NCBI RefSeq assembly: GCF_002192255.1 | Contig: NZ_CP021768.1 | Span: 1,444,001 to 1,508,000 of the forward strand | Origin: Stenotrophomonas sp. WZN-1 | GTDB taxonomy: Bacteria > Pseudomonadota > Gammaproteobacteria > Xanthomonadales > Xanthomonadaceae | Direction: 5' to 3' | DNA: 64,000 nt | In this document: piece by piece, positions 10,397 through 18,247 of the stretch | How the letters are laid out: every line of letters begins with the position of its first letter | Numbering within the stretch: position 1 is the first letter of the stretch | Translations under genes and position numbers: made by a program | Notes under the pieces: generated by a model | What the model saw: the letters and a program-made list of their open reading frames with translations, nothing else | What the model was told of the DNA's origin: nothing | Databases searched by the model: none

Positions 10397-11203
10397 TCAG
10401 GCCTGGGCGTCGTCGCCCTTCTTGGCAGCCTTCTTGGCCGGAGCGCGGCGGGCCGGCTTCTCTTCGCCTTCAGCAGCGGCTTCAGCGAACTCTTCCTCAC
10501 GCACCGAAGCAGCGTGCGGAGCAGCAGCCTTGCCTTCCAGCACGGCGTCGGCAGCGGCGCGGGCGTACAGCTGCACAGCGCGGATGGCGTCGTCGTTGCC
10601 CGGGATGGCGTAGTCCACCAGTTCCGGGTTGTAGTTGGTGTCGACCACGGCGATGACCGGGATGCCCAGCTTCTTGGCTTCCTTGATCGCGATGTCTTCG
10701 TGGCCGATGTCGATCACGAAGATGGCGTCCGGCAGACGGTTCATGTCCTTGATGCCGCCCAGCGAGGCTTCCAGCTTGTCGCGCTCGCGACGCAGGCCCA
10801 GCACTTCGTGCTTGACCAGCTTCTCGAAGGTGCCGTCGGTTTCACCGGCTTCCAGTTCCTTCAGGCGGGCAACCGACTGCTTGACGGTACGGAAGTTGGT
10901 CAGGGTGCCGCCCAGCCAACGCTGGTTCATGAACGGCATGCCGCAACGCTCGGCTTCTTCCTTGATGGTTTCGCGGGCGCTGCGCTTGGTGCCCAGGAAC
11001 AGGACGGTGCCGCGCTTCTGGGCAACCGACGAGATGAAGTTCATCGCGTCGTTGAACAGCGGGACGGTCTTTTCCAGGTTGATGATGTGGATCTTGCCGC
11101 GGGCGCCGAAGATGTACGGAGCCATCTTCGGGTTCCAGTAGCGGGTCTGGTGGCCGAAGTGGACGCCGGCTTCCAGCATCTGACGCATGGTGACCTGGGG
11201 CAT
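10397..11203 (-). CDS. rpsB: 30S ribosomal protein S2
   Basis: S2 binds the 30S head-body junction and is needed for S1 assembly. The 268-residue product begins [25 protein letters not shown], has the [14 protein letters not shown] core and the [21 protein letters not shown] motif, and ends in a Lys/Ala-rich tail ([17 protein letters not shown]) longer than in E. coli. Its 5' leader is long (about 210 nt from the predicted promoter), which fits the known autoregulation of rpsB-tsf by S2 binding its own leader. Confidence 0.97.
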   Translation of the reverse strand: MPQVTMRQMLEAGVHFGHQTRYWNPKMAPYIFGARGKIHIINLEKTVPLFNDAMNFISSVAQKRGTVLFLGTKRSARETIKEEAERCGMPFMNQRWLGGTLTNFRTVKQSVARLKELEAGETDGTFEKLVKHEVLGLRRERDKLEASLGGIKDMNRLPDAIFVIDIGHEDIAIKEAKKLGIPVIAVVDTNYNPELVDYAIPGNDDAIRAVQLYARAAADAVLEGKAAAPHAASVREEEFAEAAAEGEEKPARRAPAKKAAKKGDDAQA

Positions 11204-11452
11204 TGCAATACTCCTGATATGGAACCAGCGATTCCGCCCGCGGGGATAGGTATGCGGGACGCGTGGAAGCGCGATCGGTTCCGGGGTTGGGCTTCCCTGT
11301 TGCCTCCGTGGCCGAACTCCTTGCGGAGCACCCCGGCACGGATGGGGGCAGCAGGTGTGGATTCACCGGTGACGTCCGGTGTGGACGGGTTCCCGCGCAC
11401 GCTGGCGGCAGGAATCCGGTCAATTATAGCCCGCTGGGGGTGCTTGCTGCAA
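11204..11452 (-). promoter_or_regulatory. rpsB promoter and long 5' leader
   Basis: On the minus strand a perfect TATAAT (11423-11428) is preceded by TTGCAG (11447-11452) at 18-nt spacing. Transcription should start near 11416, leaving an untranslated leader of about 210 nt before the rpsB ATG. The -10 element touches the last codon of the upstream fimbrial chaperone and the -35 lies inside that gene. Gammaproteobacterial rpsB leaders bind S2 for feedback control; that this one does is an inference. Confidence 0.7.
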
Positions 11453-12122
11453 TTACAGGGTCAGGTGCGGCCAGATCGACCTCGCGGCCGTCCTGCAGGC
11501 GTGCCTGGAAGCGGCCACCTGCGTAGCCATCGGCGCGGGCAGGCAGGGGCCAGCGGCGTTCATGGCCCGCCAGGATGTAGCCGGCCAGGCCCGCCGTCAG
11601 CAGCGTTGACTGACCGTCCGCCGCGATGAAGCGCAGATCGTGCAGGCGACCATGCAAGATACCGGTATTGCTGAGTCGCAGTGTGGGCTGCGACGCTTGG
11701 GTCTCGACGCGGCCCTGCAGGCGGGCATGCAGCGGTGTTGCCGCTGGGCCGCGGAACAGCGCCAGGGAATAGCGCGGCAACCCCGCCAGTGCCGGCGCGA
11801 GTACGATCCGATAGGCCTGTTCGCCGACCGCCGCCGCCGGTTCGGCTGGCAGCAGCCAGAGGCGCTGGGTACTACCGGGGGCGAGGTCCAGGCGCGCAGG
11901 GCTGACCCGGATCTGGTCGCTCGGCTTCAGCAGTTCGGCGTCCAGATGCTGATCCCAGGCCAGCACCTGCACCTGGCCCTGCCAGCGGCCGGGCCCGGGG
12001 TTGTGCAGCCACAGTTCGGCGCGGCCGCCCTGGGCCGGCAGCTGCAGGGTGGTCGGCAACAGCTCCAGCGCCGTGGCGGGCAGTGCCAGCAGCAGTGCCA
12101 ACAGGGTCAGCAGCGCGCGCAT
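11424..12122 (-). CDS. Second fimbrial periplasmic chaperone
   Basis: This is a 232-residue protein with a clear signal peptide (MRALLTLLALLLALPATA) and an immunoglobulin-like pilus-chaperone fold. It opens with an ELLPTTLQLPAQGGRAELWLHN strand and has the AYRIVL and PRYSLALF core strands expected for CsuC/FimC-type proteins. It is the last gene of the SCPU fimbrial operon. Its ATG overlaps the preceding stop by one base (TGATG). The operon already encodes another chaperone next to the usher, so this one may be dedicated to the tip adhesin or to the small SCPU-like protein just upstream; that is inference. The open frame extends far upstream but without coding character. Confidence 0.82.
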   Translation of the reverse strand: MRALLTLLALLLALPATALELLPTTLQLPAQGGRAELWLHNPGPGRWQGQVQVLAWDQHLDAELLKPSDQIRVSPARLDLAPGSTQRLWLLPAEPAAAVGEQAYRIVLAPALAGLPRYSLALFRGPAATPLHARLQGRVETQASQPTLRLSNTGILHGRLHDLRFIAADGQSTLLTAGLAGYILAGHERRWPLPARADGYAGGRFQARLQDGREVDLAAPDPVIAASTPSGL

Positions 12123-12367
12123 CAGTAGATGAGGGTCACGGAGGGACTTGCGTTCTCGTCCGTTGCTGGTGGTGTGAGCTCGCGGACCTGGGGCGGCACC
12201 CGGGGCGCGTCGCTGCGCTGGTGCGGCGACGGGCAGCGGACGCCACCCCCATCGTCGCTGCAGGATTCGACCACGGTCAGCCGGATCTGCAGGGCGCTGC
12301 TGCTGGGTTCGGCCCATGCCGGCAGGCTGGCGACCAGCATCGCCCCGATCAGAAATGCGCGAACCAC
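12122..12367 (-). CDS. Very short SCPU-like secreted protein
   Basis: The frame is open from the ATG at 12463, but the best start is a GTG at 12367 preceded by a GGTGG-type ribosome site; it gives an 81-residue protein opening directly with a signal peptide (VVRAFLIGAMLVASLPAWA). The mature part of about 60 residues begins with a strand and cysteine (SSSALQIRLTVVESC) like those at the start of the SCPU pilins of this operon, and ends in VTLIY, like the VTITY and ATITY ends of the pilins. The pilin body between them is missing and replaced by a Pro/Arg-rich linker. The function is not recognised; it could donate an N-terminal strand without being a full subunit. Longer starts at 12463 or 12448 remain possible. 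Confidence 0.6.
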   Translation of the reverse strand: MVRAFLIGAMLVASLPAWAEPSSSALQIRLTVVESCSDDGGGVRCPSPHQRSDAPRVPPQVRELTPPATDENASPSVTLIY

Positions 12368-12468
12368 CTGCCATCCACCGTGCTGAAAGACTCGCTGCGC
12401 GGTATCGGCGGGATTGGCCGGAACTGTAGCGTCGCGCTTGCCCGGCATCCGCCATGCCCGCATCCACC

Positions 12469-12536
12469 GGTGGGTGCCGACCGTTGGTTGGCACGCGGAT
12501 CGAACCCCCCGGTGGGTGCCGACCGTTGGTCGACAC
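12469..12536 (+). repeat. Two direct SMAG-like GTGG palindromes
   Basis: Two near-identical 26-nt units (12469-12494 and 12511-12536) read GGTGGGTGCCGACCGTTGG followed by the complementary arm. Both face the same way and fill the 174-nt gap between the tip-adhesin gene and the small SCPU-like gene. They may set a decay boundary inside the fimbrial mRNA. Confidence 0.75.
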
Positions 12537-12541
12537 GCAGG

Positions 12542-13579
12542 TCAATAAGTGATCGTCACCTGCACCAGGTCGTTGTAGGTGCCGGCCGGAGGCTGGCCGG
12601 TGACCGGCGGTACCCGGCCATAGATGGTCAGCTGCTGCGCGCTGCCGGTGCCGGTGCTGCTGGCCGTATCTACGGTCAACGTATTGCCCCAGCGCTGGCT
12701 CCGTGCCGAGTCCCGGTAGAGCTCGTAGGTGAGGTAGTAGGTGCTGCCGCCGATGGTGGTGGCCATGCGCCGGGTGGTGGTCGCGGCGGGATTGTTCTGG
12801 CCGTTGTTGAGGCCGACCTGGAAGGCGGTGTTCTTCAGGCAGGTCAGGGTCAGGGTTGCGGTCTGGTCGATGTTGGCCGGGATGCCGCCGGTGACGTTGC
12901 CGAAGTTCATGTTGGTGGTGACGTAGCTTCCGCATTGCGGCAGCACGTTTGCGGTGGCGGTGAAGCTGAAGGCCGCACTGGCGCTGTTGGTACCGGTGGC
13001 GCCGCCGTTGCAGGTGGCGGGAATGGTGGCGGTGCCGAGCAGGACTTCATTCCAGGCCCAGGTCAGCACCACGCTGGCACCGCTGAAGGTGCTGCTGTAC
13101 GCGCCGGAGGCCAGGACCTGGTTGGCCGGGATCTGCCCGAACAACTGCACGGTCTGCGCACCGCTGCCGCCGGTCAGCAGCGGCACGTTGTAGCTCATGG
13201 TCAGTTCCTGCGCCGGTGGCGTGCCGCGCGGAACCAGGCCGGTGACCTGGCCGAAGCTGGCATTGTTGTACAGCTGGAAATTCATGGTATCGCTGGTGGC
13301 GGTGGCCATCGTGCGGAAGGTGGAACTGCTGCCGCCGCCTGTGCCTGCGCCGATGCCCACGCAGACGCGCACGCCGGTGGTGGCCAGAAGGCTCAGCGCA
13401 GCGGTGGTGCAGGTCACCGTGATGTTGAGGTTGGCCGTGCTCGGGCCGGGTGCATTGCTGTTGATGTTGCCGAACGGGAGGGTCGGATTGGCAACCGCCG
13501 TGCAGACCGCGGTGGCGCCGGCGGGCGCCGCTGCCAGCAGGCCGGCCCACAGCAGCAGGACGAGCAGCAGCACCCTCAT
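12542..13579 (-). CDS. Two-domain spore coat U (SCPU) fimbrial adhesin, CsuE-like
   Basis: This is a 345-residue secreted protein. The signal peptide (MRVLLLVLLLWAGLLAAAPAGA) is followed by two SCPU domains in tandem: roughly residues 22-190, starting AVCTAVANPTLPFGNI, and 200-345, starting FTATANVLPQCGSYV. The second ends in the typical VQVTITY. Tandem SCPU domains are the hallmark of tip adhesins of archaic chaperone-usher pili, such as Acinetobacter CsuE. The start ATG overlaps the usher stop by 4 nt (ATGA), so the two are coupled. The upstream in-frame extension of seven codons has no signal-peptide value. Confidence 0.85.
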   Translation of the reverse strand: MRVLLLVLLLWAGLLAAAPAGATAVCTAVANPTLPFGNINSNAPGPSTANLNITVTCTTAALSLLATTGVRVCVGIGAGTGGGSSSTFRTMATATSDTMNFQLYNNASFGQVTGLVPRGTPPAQELTMSYNVPLLTGGSGAQTVQLFGQIPANQVLASGAYSSTFSGASVVLTWAWNEVLLGTATIPATCNGGATGTNSASAAFSFTATANVLPQCGSYVTTNMNFGNVTGGIPANIDQTATLTLTCLKNTAFQVGLNNGQNNPAATTTRRMATTIGGSTYYLTYELYRDSARSQRWGNTLTVDTASSTGTGSAQQLTIYGRVPPVTGQPPAGTYNDLVQVTITY

Positions 13580-15942
13580 GGCGCGACCTCCGGGATGCAC
13601 TGCTGCGGTGCCGGCTTCGGCCGGGCGCCGGACGCCACCACCTTGGGCAGGTCCGGCACCTTCACCCGGCAGGGGCCTTGGCTGGTGTTGACGTACAGCA
13701 CGCTGCCGGCGGCGACATCTTCCAGATAGAGCAGGCCGTCGTAGCCGACCGTGGCCTGTCGACCGTCAGGCAGCCGTACTTCGCTGCCCACCTCCAGCGG
13801 CTGCCCGTCCATCGCCAGCAGGGTCAGGCTCAGTGACGGCCGCGAGCGCAGCTGGAAGGTCACGCGGGTGCCGGCGCGCTGGCGCGGGGTCACCCAGTCC
13901 TCGATGCGGTCGGCGCGCATGTCTTCGGGCAGGTCCAGGGTGTCGATCGAGACCCGGTTGCGCTGCCACGACAGCAACGGACTGACCAGCAGCAGGCCGC
14001 GATCATCGGTGACGCCGATCAGGCGGTTCTCAAGCCGCACCGGGACGCCGCCGACCCCATTGGTGCTGATCACCGCGAATGCATCGGATACCTCGCGCGT
14101 GGCGAAGGCGTGCCCGCCCATCCACACCAGGCTGCCGCTCGCACTGGCGTAGGCGTAGTTGAGTCCACCCTGGCGCGAGGCGCCGAACGAATAGCGGCCG
14201 ACATCGTTGAGGATGCCGACCTCGGCCAGGCCGCCGTTGCCGTCCTCGCCGTGTCGCAGTTGCGCGCGCCAGCCGACGCCGCCGGCACTGCCATCGCCCG
14301 GCACCGGCTGGGTCACGTCCGCCACCCAGCTCTGGCTGTCGCCGTTGCGCTGGCTCGAAAGGCTGGCCTGGCGGTTGTTGCCCAGGCTGGCGGTCACCGA
14401 GAGGTAGATGCTGCGGTCGTCGCTGCGGTCCAGGTTCTGGTTCACCGACAGGTAGGCCGACCAGCGCTGGCTCCACGTACGCGACCAGAACAGGCTCGCG
14501 TAGCGGTTGTCGTCCCCGTCGGGGTAGCGCAGGCGCAGATAGCTGGCGCTGAGCGTGCCCAGCCGCAGCAGGTCCAGGCCGAGCGTGGCCTGCTCGCTGA
14601 TGCTCGGCGGCAGGTTGCCCTGCAGCGCGCCCAGGTCGCGGTAGTCGCCGTGGCTGCGTACGCTGCGCAGATTGACGTTGAAGCGACGGTTGTTCCAACT
14701 GTAGCCCAGCGCCCATTGCCCACCCTGCAGGCCGTGGTAATCACTGTGTGCATAGGCGGCATTGAACACGCCGGCAGCGCCGAGCAGCCACCCGCCACCG
14801 ATGCCGGCCTGGGCCAGGCCAGCGCCGCCTTCGGCATGCGCTTCGCCGGTGAACGTGTCGGTGACGCCGCCGCGCCAGCTGGCGCTGGCCACGGTGCGAT
14901 CGTCATAGGCGAAGGAGCGTTCGCCGAAATCCCTGCGCAGGTGGCCGATGCCCACCGACCAGTCCGACAGGCCCTTGGCCAGCAGCTGCTGGGTGCCGTA
15001 GAAGCTGAAATCCAGCGTCTGCATGCGGCCGAACGCATCGGTCACCACCACCTGCGCATTGCCGGTGCCGCTGATGCCGGGCTGCGCCGCCAGCTGGAAG
15101 GGCCCGACCGGTACCTGGCCGCTGTACTGGCGCAGGCCATCGACATACAGCTCGACCGTGGAGGGCACCACAGCCTGGCCGAGGAAGCTCGGCGTGGGCG
15201 TGAGCACGCGGTAGGGCTGCAGGCCGTAGTTGCGGCCGATCTGCAGGCCGCCCAGGCGAACCGGGCGGGTCCAGTCGACGAAGCCGCTGTAGAAGTCACC
15301 GACCTCCAGCGTGGTTGCACTGTTCGGGAAATCCAGGCTCCAGCGTGTGTCCAGGCGCACGCTCTCGCCGCGCCAACGGCGGTCGCCGGGCTGCTGGTAG
15401 CGGCGGCTGATGGCGGTGTTCTCGAAGGTGCCGTTGCCGATGCCGAACACCCGCAGTTCCGAGCTCAGGCTGAGGTTGCCGAGCGTGTCCACCCGGCTGC
15501 CGTAGACGTCGTAGTTGAGCAGCACGCCCGGCGACGCGTTGCCGGTTGGCGCGCGCGTCTGCGGCCGGCTGAGCACGGTGGTGGGCAGGGTCAGCTGGTC
15601 CAGCGGCACGTCCAGCGCCAGCGTCTGCATGTGTGCGTCGTAGCGCACCACCGCGCCGCTGATCTGGTCCAGGTAGACCGGTGCATCGCCGCTGGCATTG
15701 AAGCCCAGCTGGCGCAGCACTTCGGGGCTGGCCTGCAGGCGGCCGCGGTTCTCGGTGAACGGTAGCAGGCCGCGCGGCGTGCTGTTGAGCGACACATCCA
15801 GGTACAGCGTCTGGCTGGCGGTCAGCGGGGTCGGAGGCGGCAGGATCGCATCTGCCGACACGCCGGAGATATCAGCCGCCACGCCGGACACATCGGCGGC
15901 CTCGGTCGCCGCGGGAGCCAGGGCAGCCAACAGCGCGCCCAT
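13576..15942 (-). CDS. Outer membrane usher of archaic (SCPU) fimbriae, CsuD/FimD-like
   Basis: Ushers are outer-membrane 24-strand barrels that recruit chaperone-subunit complexes and secrete the fibre. From the ATG at 15942 the product is 788 residues: a signal peptide (MGALLAALAPAATEA), an N-terminal chaperone-binding domain (LYLDVSLNSTPRGLLPF), a barrel and plug region with VVPSTVELYVDGLRQYSGQV, and C-terminal domains rich in Ser, Thr and Gly. This start has a GAGG site 7 nt upstream and lies 7 nt after the chaperone stop. An in-frame ATG at 15996 would overlap the chaperone and add 18 basic residues, so it is less likely. It is coupled to the adhesin gene by an ATGA overlap. Confidence 0.9.
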   Translation of the reverse strand: MGALLAALAPAATEAADVSGVAADISGVSADAILPPPTPLTASQTLYLDVSLNSTPRGLLPFTENRGRLQASPEVLRQLGFNASGDAPVYLDQISGAVVRYDAHMQTLALDVPLDQLTLPTTVLSRPQTRAPTGNASPGVLLNYDVYGSRVDTLGNLSLSSELRVFGIGNGTFENTAISRRYQQPGDRRWRGESVRLDTRWSLDFPNSATTLEVGDFYSGFVDWTRPVRLGGLQIGRNYGLQPYRVLTPTPSFLGQAVVPSTVELYVDGLRQYSGQVPVGPFQLAAQPGISGTGNAQVVVTDAFGRMQTLDFSFYGTQQLLAKGLSDWSVGIGHLRRDFGERSFAYDDRTVASASWRGGVTDTFTGEAHAEGGAGLAQAGIGGGWLLGAAGVFNAAYAHSDYHGLQGGQWALGYSWNNRRFNVNLRSVRSHGDYRDLGALQGNLPPSISEQATLGLDLLRLGTLSASYLRLRYPDGDDNRYASLFWSRTWSQRWSAYLSVNQNLDRSDDRSIYLSVTASLGNNRQASLSSQRNGDSQSWVADVTQPVPGDGSAGGVGWRAQLRHGEDGNGGLAEVGILNDVGRYSFGASRQGGLNYAYASASGSLVWMGGHAFATREVSDAFAVISTNGVGGVPVRLENRLIGVTDDRGLLLVSPLLSWQRNRVSIDTLDLPEDMRADRIEDWVTPRQRAGTRVTFQLRSRPSLSLTLLAMDGQPLEVGSEVRLPDGRQATVGYDGLLYLEDVAAGSVLYVNTSQGPCRVKVPDLPKVVASGARPKPAPQQCIPEVAP

Positions 15943-15949
15943 CAACGCC

Positions 15950-16699
15950 TCAGCGAGCCGGTGGGGGCGACAGTGGCGTCTGTTCCGACTCGCCATTGAG
16001 CTTGGCCGTGATCTGGTCGTTGTCGAGGTCGATTGCCGTGCGTTCGATCGGCCAGCGCATCACCTGGCCGGGCAGCACATAGCCCAGCAGCCCGGGATGG
16101 ACGATGCGCGGGCGCGTGGCGCTGCCGAGCGCGAGGTCGGCGATCTGCGCGTAGCCGTCGCCGGTGTTGGCCACCTCGACGCCGTTCCGCCCGTCCGCCA
16201 ACTGCACCAGGCGGGCCTGCAGCCGGGGAGCCAGGGTGGCGGCCGATGGCTGCACGAACACCGGGATCGAATAGCGCAGCACGAACTGCATGCCGCCGGC
16301 GCGGGTGGCCAGGTCGGGGACTTCGTCGACGATCAGGCGGTAGTACCGCTGTGCCGGCGGCGGCTCCCGGTCCGGACGCATCACCCGCACCAGCTGCTGC
16401 TGGCCGGCGGCCAGTTCCTGCATCGGCGGCGTGGCCATGACTTCATCGGTGGGCAGCAGCTGTTCCTGGCCGTCCTGCTGCACCCAGCGGAACACGCGTA
16501 CCTGCAGCTTCACCGGCGAGGTGCCGCTGTTGGTCAGCCACAGCTCCGCGGCACGCTGGCGGGCTTCCAGCTGCAGGCTGGTCGGGGCGACCTGCAGGCT
16601 GGTGGCCCCGGCGGTGGTCGCGGCCAGCAGGCACAGGGCGAGCAGCGCCACGCCGGTGGCGCGCCACGGGCGGGGTCCGGCCATGCGGGCGTGCTCCAT
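15950..16699 (-). CDS. Fimbrial periplasmic chaperone, CsuC-like
   Basis: This is a 249-residue periplasmic chaperone that caps SCPU subunits by donor-strand complementation. It has a signal peptide (ATGVALLALCLLAATTAGA), the first-strand motif SLQVAPTSLQLEARQRAAELWLTN, the subunit-binding segment RYYRLIVDEVP, and the LRYSIPVFV strand. The ATG at 16699 shares one base with the pilin stop (TGATG), so translation is coupled. It precedes the usher in the usual pilin-chaperone-usher-adhesin order of archaic pili. Confidence 0.88.
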   Translation of the reverse strand: MEHARMAGPRPWRATGVALLALCLLAATTAGATSLQVAPTSLQLEARQRAAELWLTNSGTSPVKLQVRVFRWVQQDGQEQLLPTDEVMATPPMQELAAGQQQLVRVMRPDREPPPAQRYYRLIVDEVPDLATRAGGMQFVLRYSIPVFVQPSAATLAPRLQARLVQLADGRNGVEVANTGDGYAQIADLALGSATRPRIVHPGLLGYVLPGQVMRWPIERTAIDLDNDQITAKLNGESEQTPLSPPPAR

Positions 16700-17229
16700 C
16701 AATAGGTGATCGTGGCGGTAACCGTATCCAGGTAGTTACCGGTGGCCGGGTTGTTGGTGCTCAGGTTCAGGATCTGGCCGTAGACGATGTACGGCACGGC
16801 CAGGCCGGTGCCGATGCCGGCCTGGGTATTGGTGCCGGACGTGGCGCCCCAGACCAGGGTATGCGCGGCGTCCTGGTAGAGCTGGTAGCCGACATAGTTG
16901 TTGGCGGTCACTGCCGCGTTGGTGTTCTTCATCCGCCGGGTGGTGACGTCATTCGCAGTGCTGGCGTTGGCGCCCGCATTCAGCGAGATGGTGTAGGGAG
17001 TCAGCGCCGAGCACTGCGCGGTCACCGTGCCCTGGCCCAGGGTGGGTGTGGCGGTGGTCGAGGCCGCCGTGCCGAAGTCGACGTTGGTGGCCGCCGCCGC
17101 CGTGATGGTGCAGGCCTTGGTGACCACCAGGGTGACGTTGAAGGTGGTGGTGTCGGCGGCCAGCGCCGGGCTGGACAGCAGGAGCCCGGCCAGGGCCCAT
17201 GCCAGCGGGGATCGAACCTGGAATCGCAT
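16699..17229 (-). CDS. SCPU-domain fimbrial major subunit, CsuA/B-like
   Basis: This is a 176-residue secreted pilin: signal peptide (ending SSPALA), an N-terminal donor-type strand (TTTFNVTLVVTKAC), a single spore coat U domain with two cysteines, the RRMKNTNAAV and YQLYQDAAHTLVWG motifs common to the family, and the C-terminus TVTATITY. The ATG at 17229 has GGGAGG 6 nt upstream and is preferred over an upstream TTG. It is the first gene of a six-gene operon (pilin, chaperone, usher, adhesin, small protein, second chaperone). This is distinct from the classical SMF-1 type fimbriae known in the genus. Confidence 0.88.
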   Translation of the reverse strand: MRFQVRSPLAWALAGLLLSSPALAADTTTFNVTLVVTKACTITAAAATNVDFGTAASTTATPTLGQGTVTAQCSALTPYTISLNAGANASTANDVTTRRMKNTNAAVTANNYVGYQLYQDAAHTLVWGATSGTNTQAGIGTGLAVPYIVYGQILNLSTNNPATGNYLDTVTATITY

Positions 17230-17455
17230 GGACAACCTCCCTGACCCGAAGGTCCGTTGAACAAGGCGAAGACGGCACGTTCGGCGCCGCTTGGACGACA
17301 GTGGGTCTAGCTTAGGAGGCGTAAGTGTCTGTAATCCGTGATAAATAGGCGGGCGAAAGAGCGGAGGCCATCACGCTTTCACTTTCCTTGCCGGAAGCGT
17401 GCATGGCTCGGAACGCCAGTTGGGTGGCGTTCGTTCAGATTGCGGCCGGATCGGC

Positions 17456-17461
17456 GATAAT
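17456..17461 (+). promoter_or_regulatory. Candidate -10 box placing map on a leaderless mRNA
   Basis: GATAAT lies 7 nt before the map ATG at 17469. No ribosome-binding sequence precedes the ATG, and a transcript starting 6-7 nt after this box would begin at or next to the start codon. A -35 is weak (GTTCAG at 17433-17438, 17-nt spacing). Confidence 0.4.
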
Positions 17462-17468
17462 GGGTGCC

Positions 17469-18245
17469 ATGAGCGTGAATCTGAAAACCCCGCAGGAAAT
17501 CGAGATGATGCGCATTGCCGGCCGTCTGGCCAGCGAAGTGCTCGACATCGTCACCCCCCACGTCAAGCCCGGTGTCACCACCGAGGAACTGGACCGCATC
17601 TGCCACGACCACATCGTGAACGTGCAGGGCGCCATTCCGGCCAACGTCGGCTACCGCGGCTTCCCCAAGACCGTGTGCACCTCGGTCAACAATGTCATCT
17701 GCCACGGCATCCCCAGTGAAGGGAAGGTGCTCAAGGATGGCGACATCATCAATATCGACGTCACCGTCATCAAGGACGGCTGGCACGGCGACACCAGCCG
17801 CATGTACTTCGTCGGCACCCCGTCGGTGATGGCCCGCCGCCTGGTGGAAACCACTTACGAAGCCATGTGGCGTGGCATCCGCGCGGTGCGTCCGGGCGCC
17901 ACCCTGGGCGACATCGGCCATGCCATCCAGAGCTATGCCGAAGGCGAGCGTTTCAGCGTGGTGCGCGAGTACTGCGGCCACGGCATCGGCAAGGTCTACC
18001 ACGACGAGCCGCAGGTGGTGCATTACGGTCGTCCGGGCCAGGGCCTGGTGCTGCAGCCGGGCATGACCTTCACCATCGAACCGATGATCAACGAGGGCAC
18101 CCGCTACAACAAGGTGCTGCCGGATGGCTGGACCGTGGTGACCAAGGACCGCAAGCTGTCGGCGCAGTGGGAGCACATGATCGCGGTCACCGAGACCGGC
18201 GTGGACGTGCTGACCCTGTCGCCGGGCGAGTCGCAGGTCTCCTGA
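17469..18245 (+). CDS. map: Methionine aminopeptidase, type I
   Basis: Map removes the initiator methionine from nascent proteins using two divalent metals. The 258-residue protein begins MSVNLKTPQEIEMMRIAGRLA, carries metal ligands in NIDVTVIKDGWHGDTSRM, CGHGIGKVYHDEP and MTFTIEPMIN, and has the final WEHMIAVTETG Glu. Length is the type I norm. The frame extends 27 codons upstream with no family similarity. glnD follows after 2 nt, so the two are cotranscribed. In E. coli map and glnD are also neighbours, but divergent from rpsB-tsf; here the fimbrial operon has been placed between rpsB and map. Confidence 0.96.
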   Translation: MSVNLKTPQEIEMMRIAGRLASEVLDIVTPHVKPGVTTEELDRICHDHIVNVQGAIPANVGYRGFPKTVCTSVNNVICHGIPSEGKVLKDGDIINIDVTVIKDGWHGDTSRMYFVGTPSVMARRLVETTYEAMWRGIRAVRPGATLGDIGHAIQSYAEGERFSVVREYCGHGIGKVYHDEPQVVHYGRPGQGLVLQPGMTFTIEPMINEGTRYNKVLPDGWTVVTKDRKLSAQWEHMIAVTETGVDVLTLSPGESQVS

Positions 18246-18247
18246 AG

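Noticed and set aside
9239..11629. 796-codon plus-strand open frame
   Set aside because: It is antisense to tsf and rpsB, with no family similarity; long antisense frames are expected at this GC content.
12122..12463. Long form of the small SCPU-like protein starting at 12463
   Set aside because: The first 32 residues are not signal-like and precede a complete signal peptide; kept only as an alternative start.
14110..15765. 551-codon plus-strand open frame
   Set aside because: It is antisense to the fimbrial usher and shows no recognisable domain.
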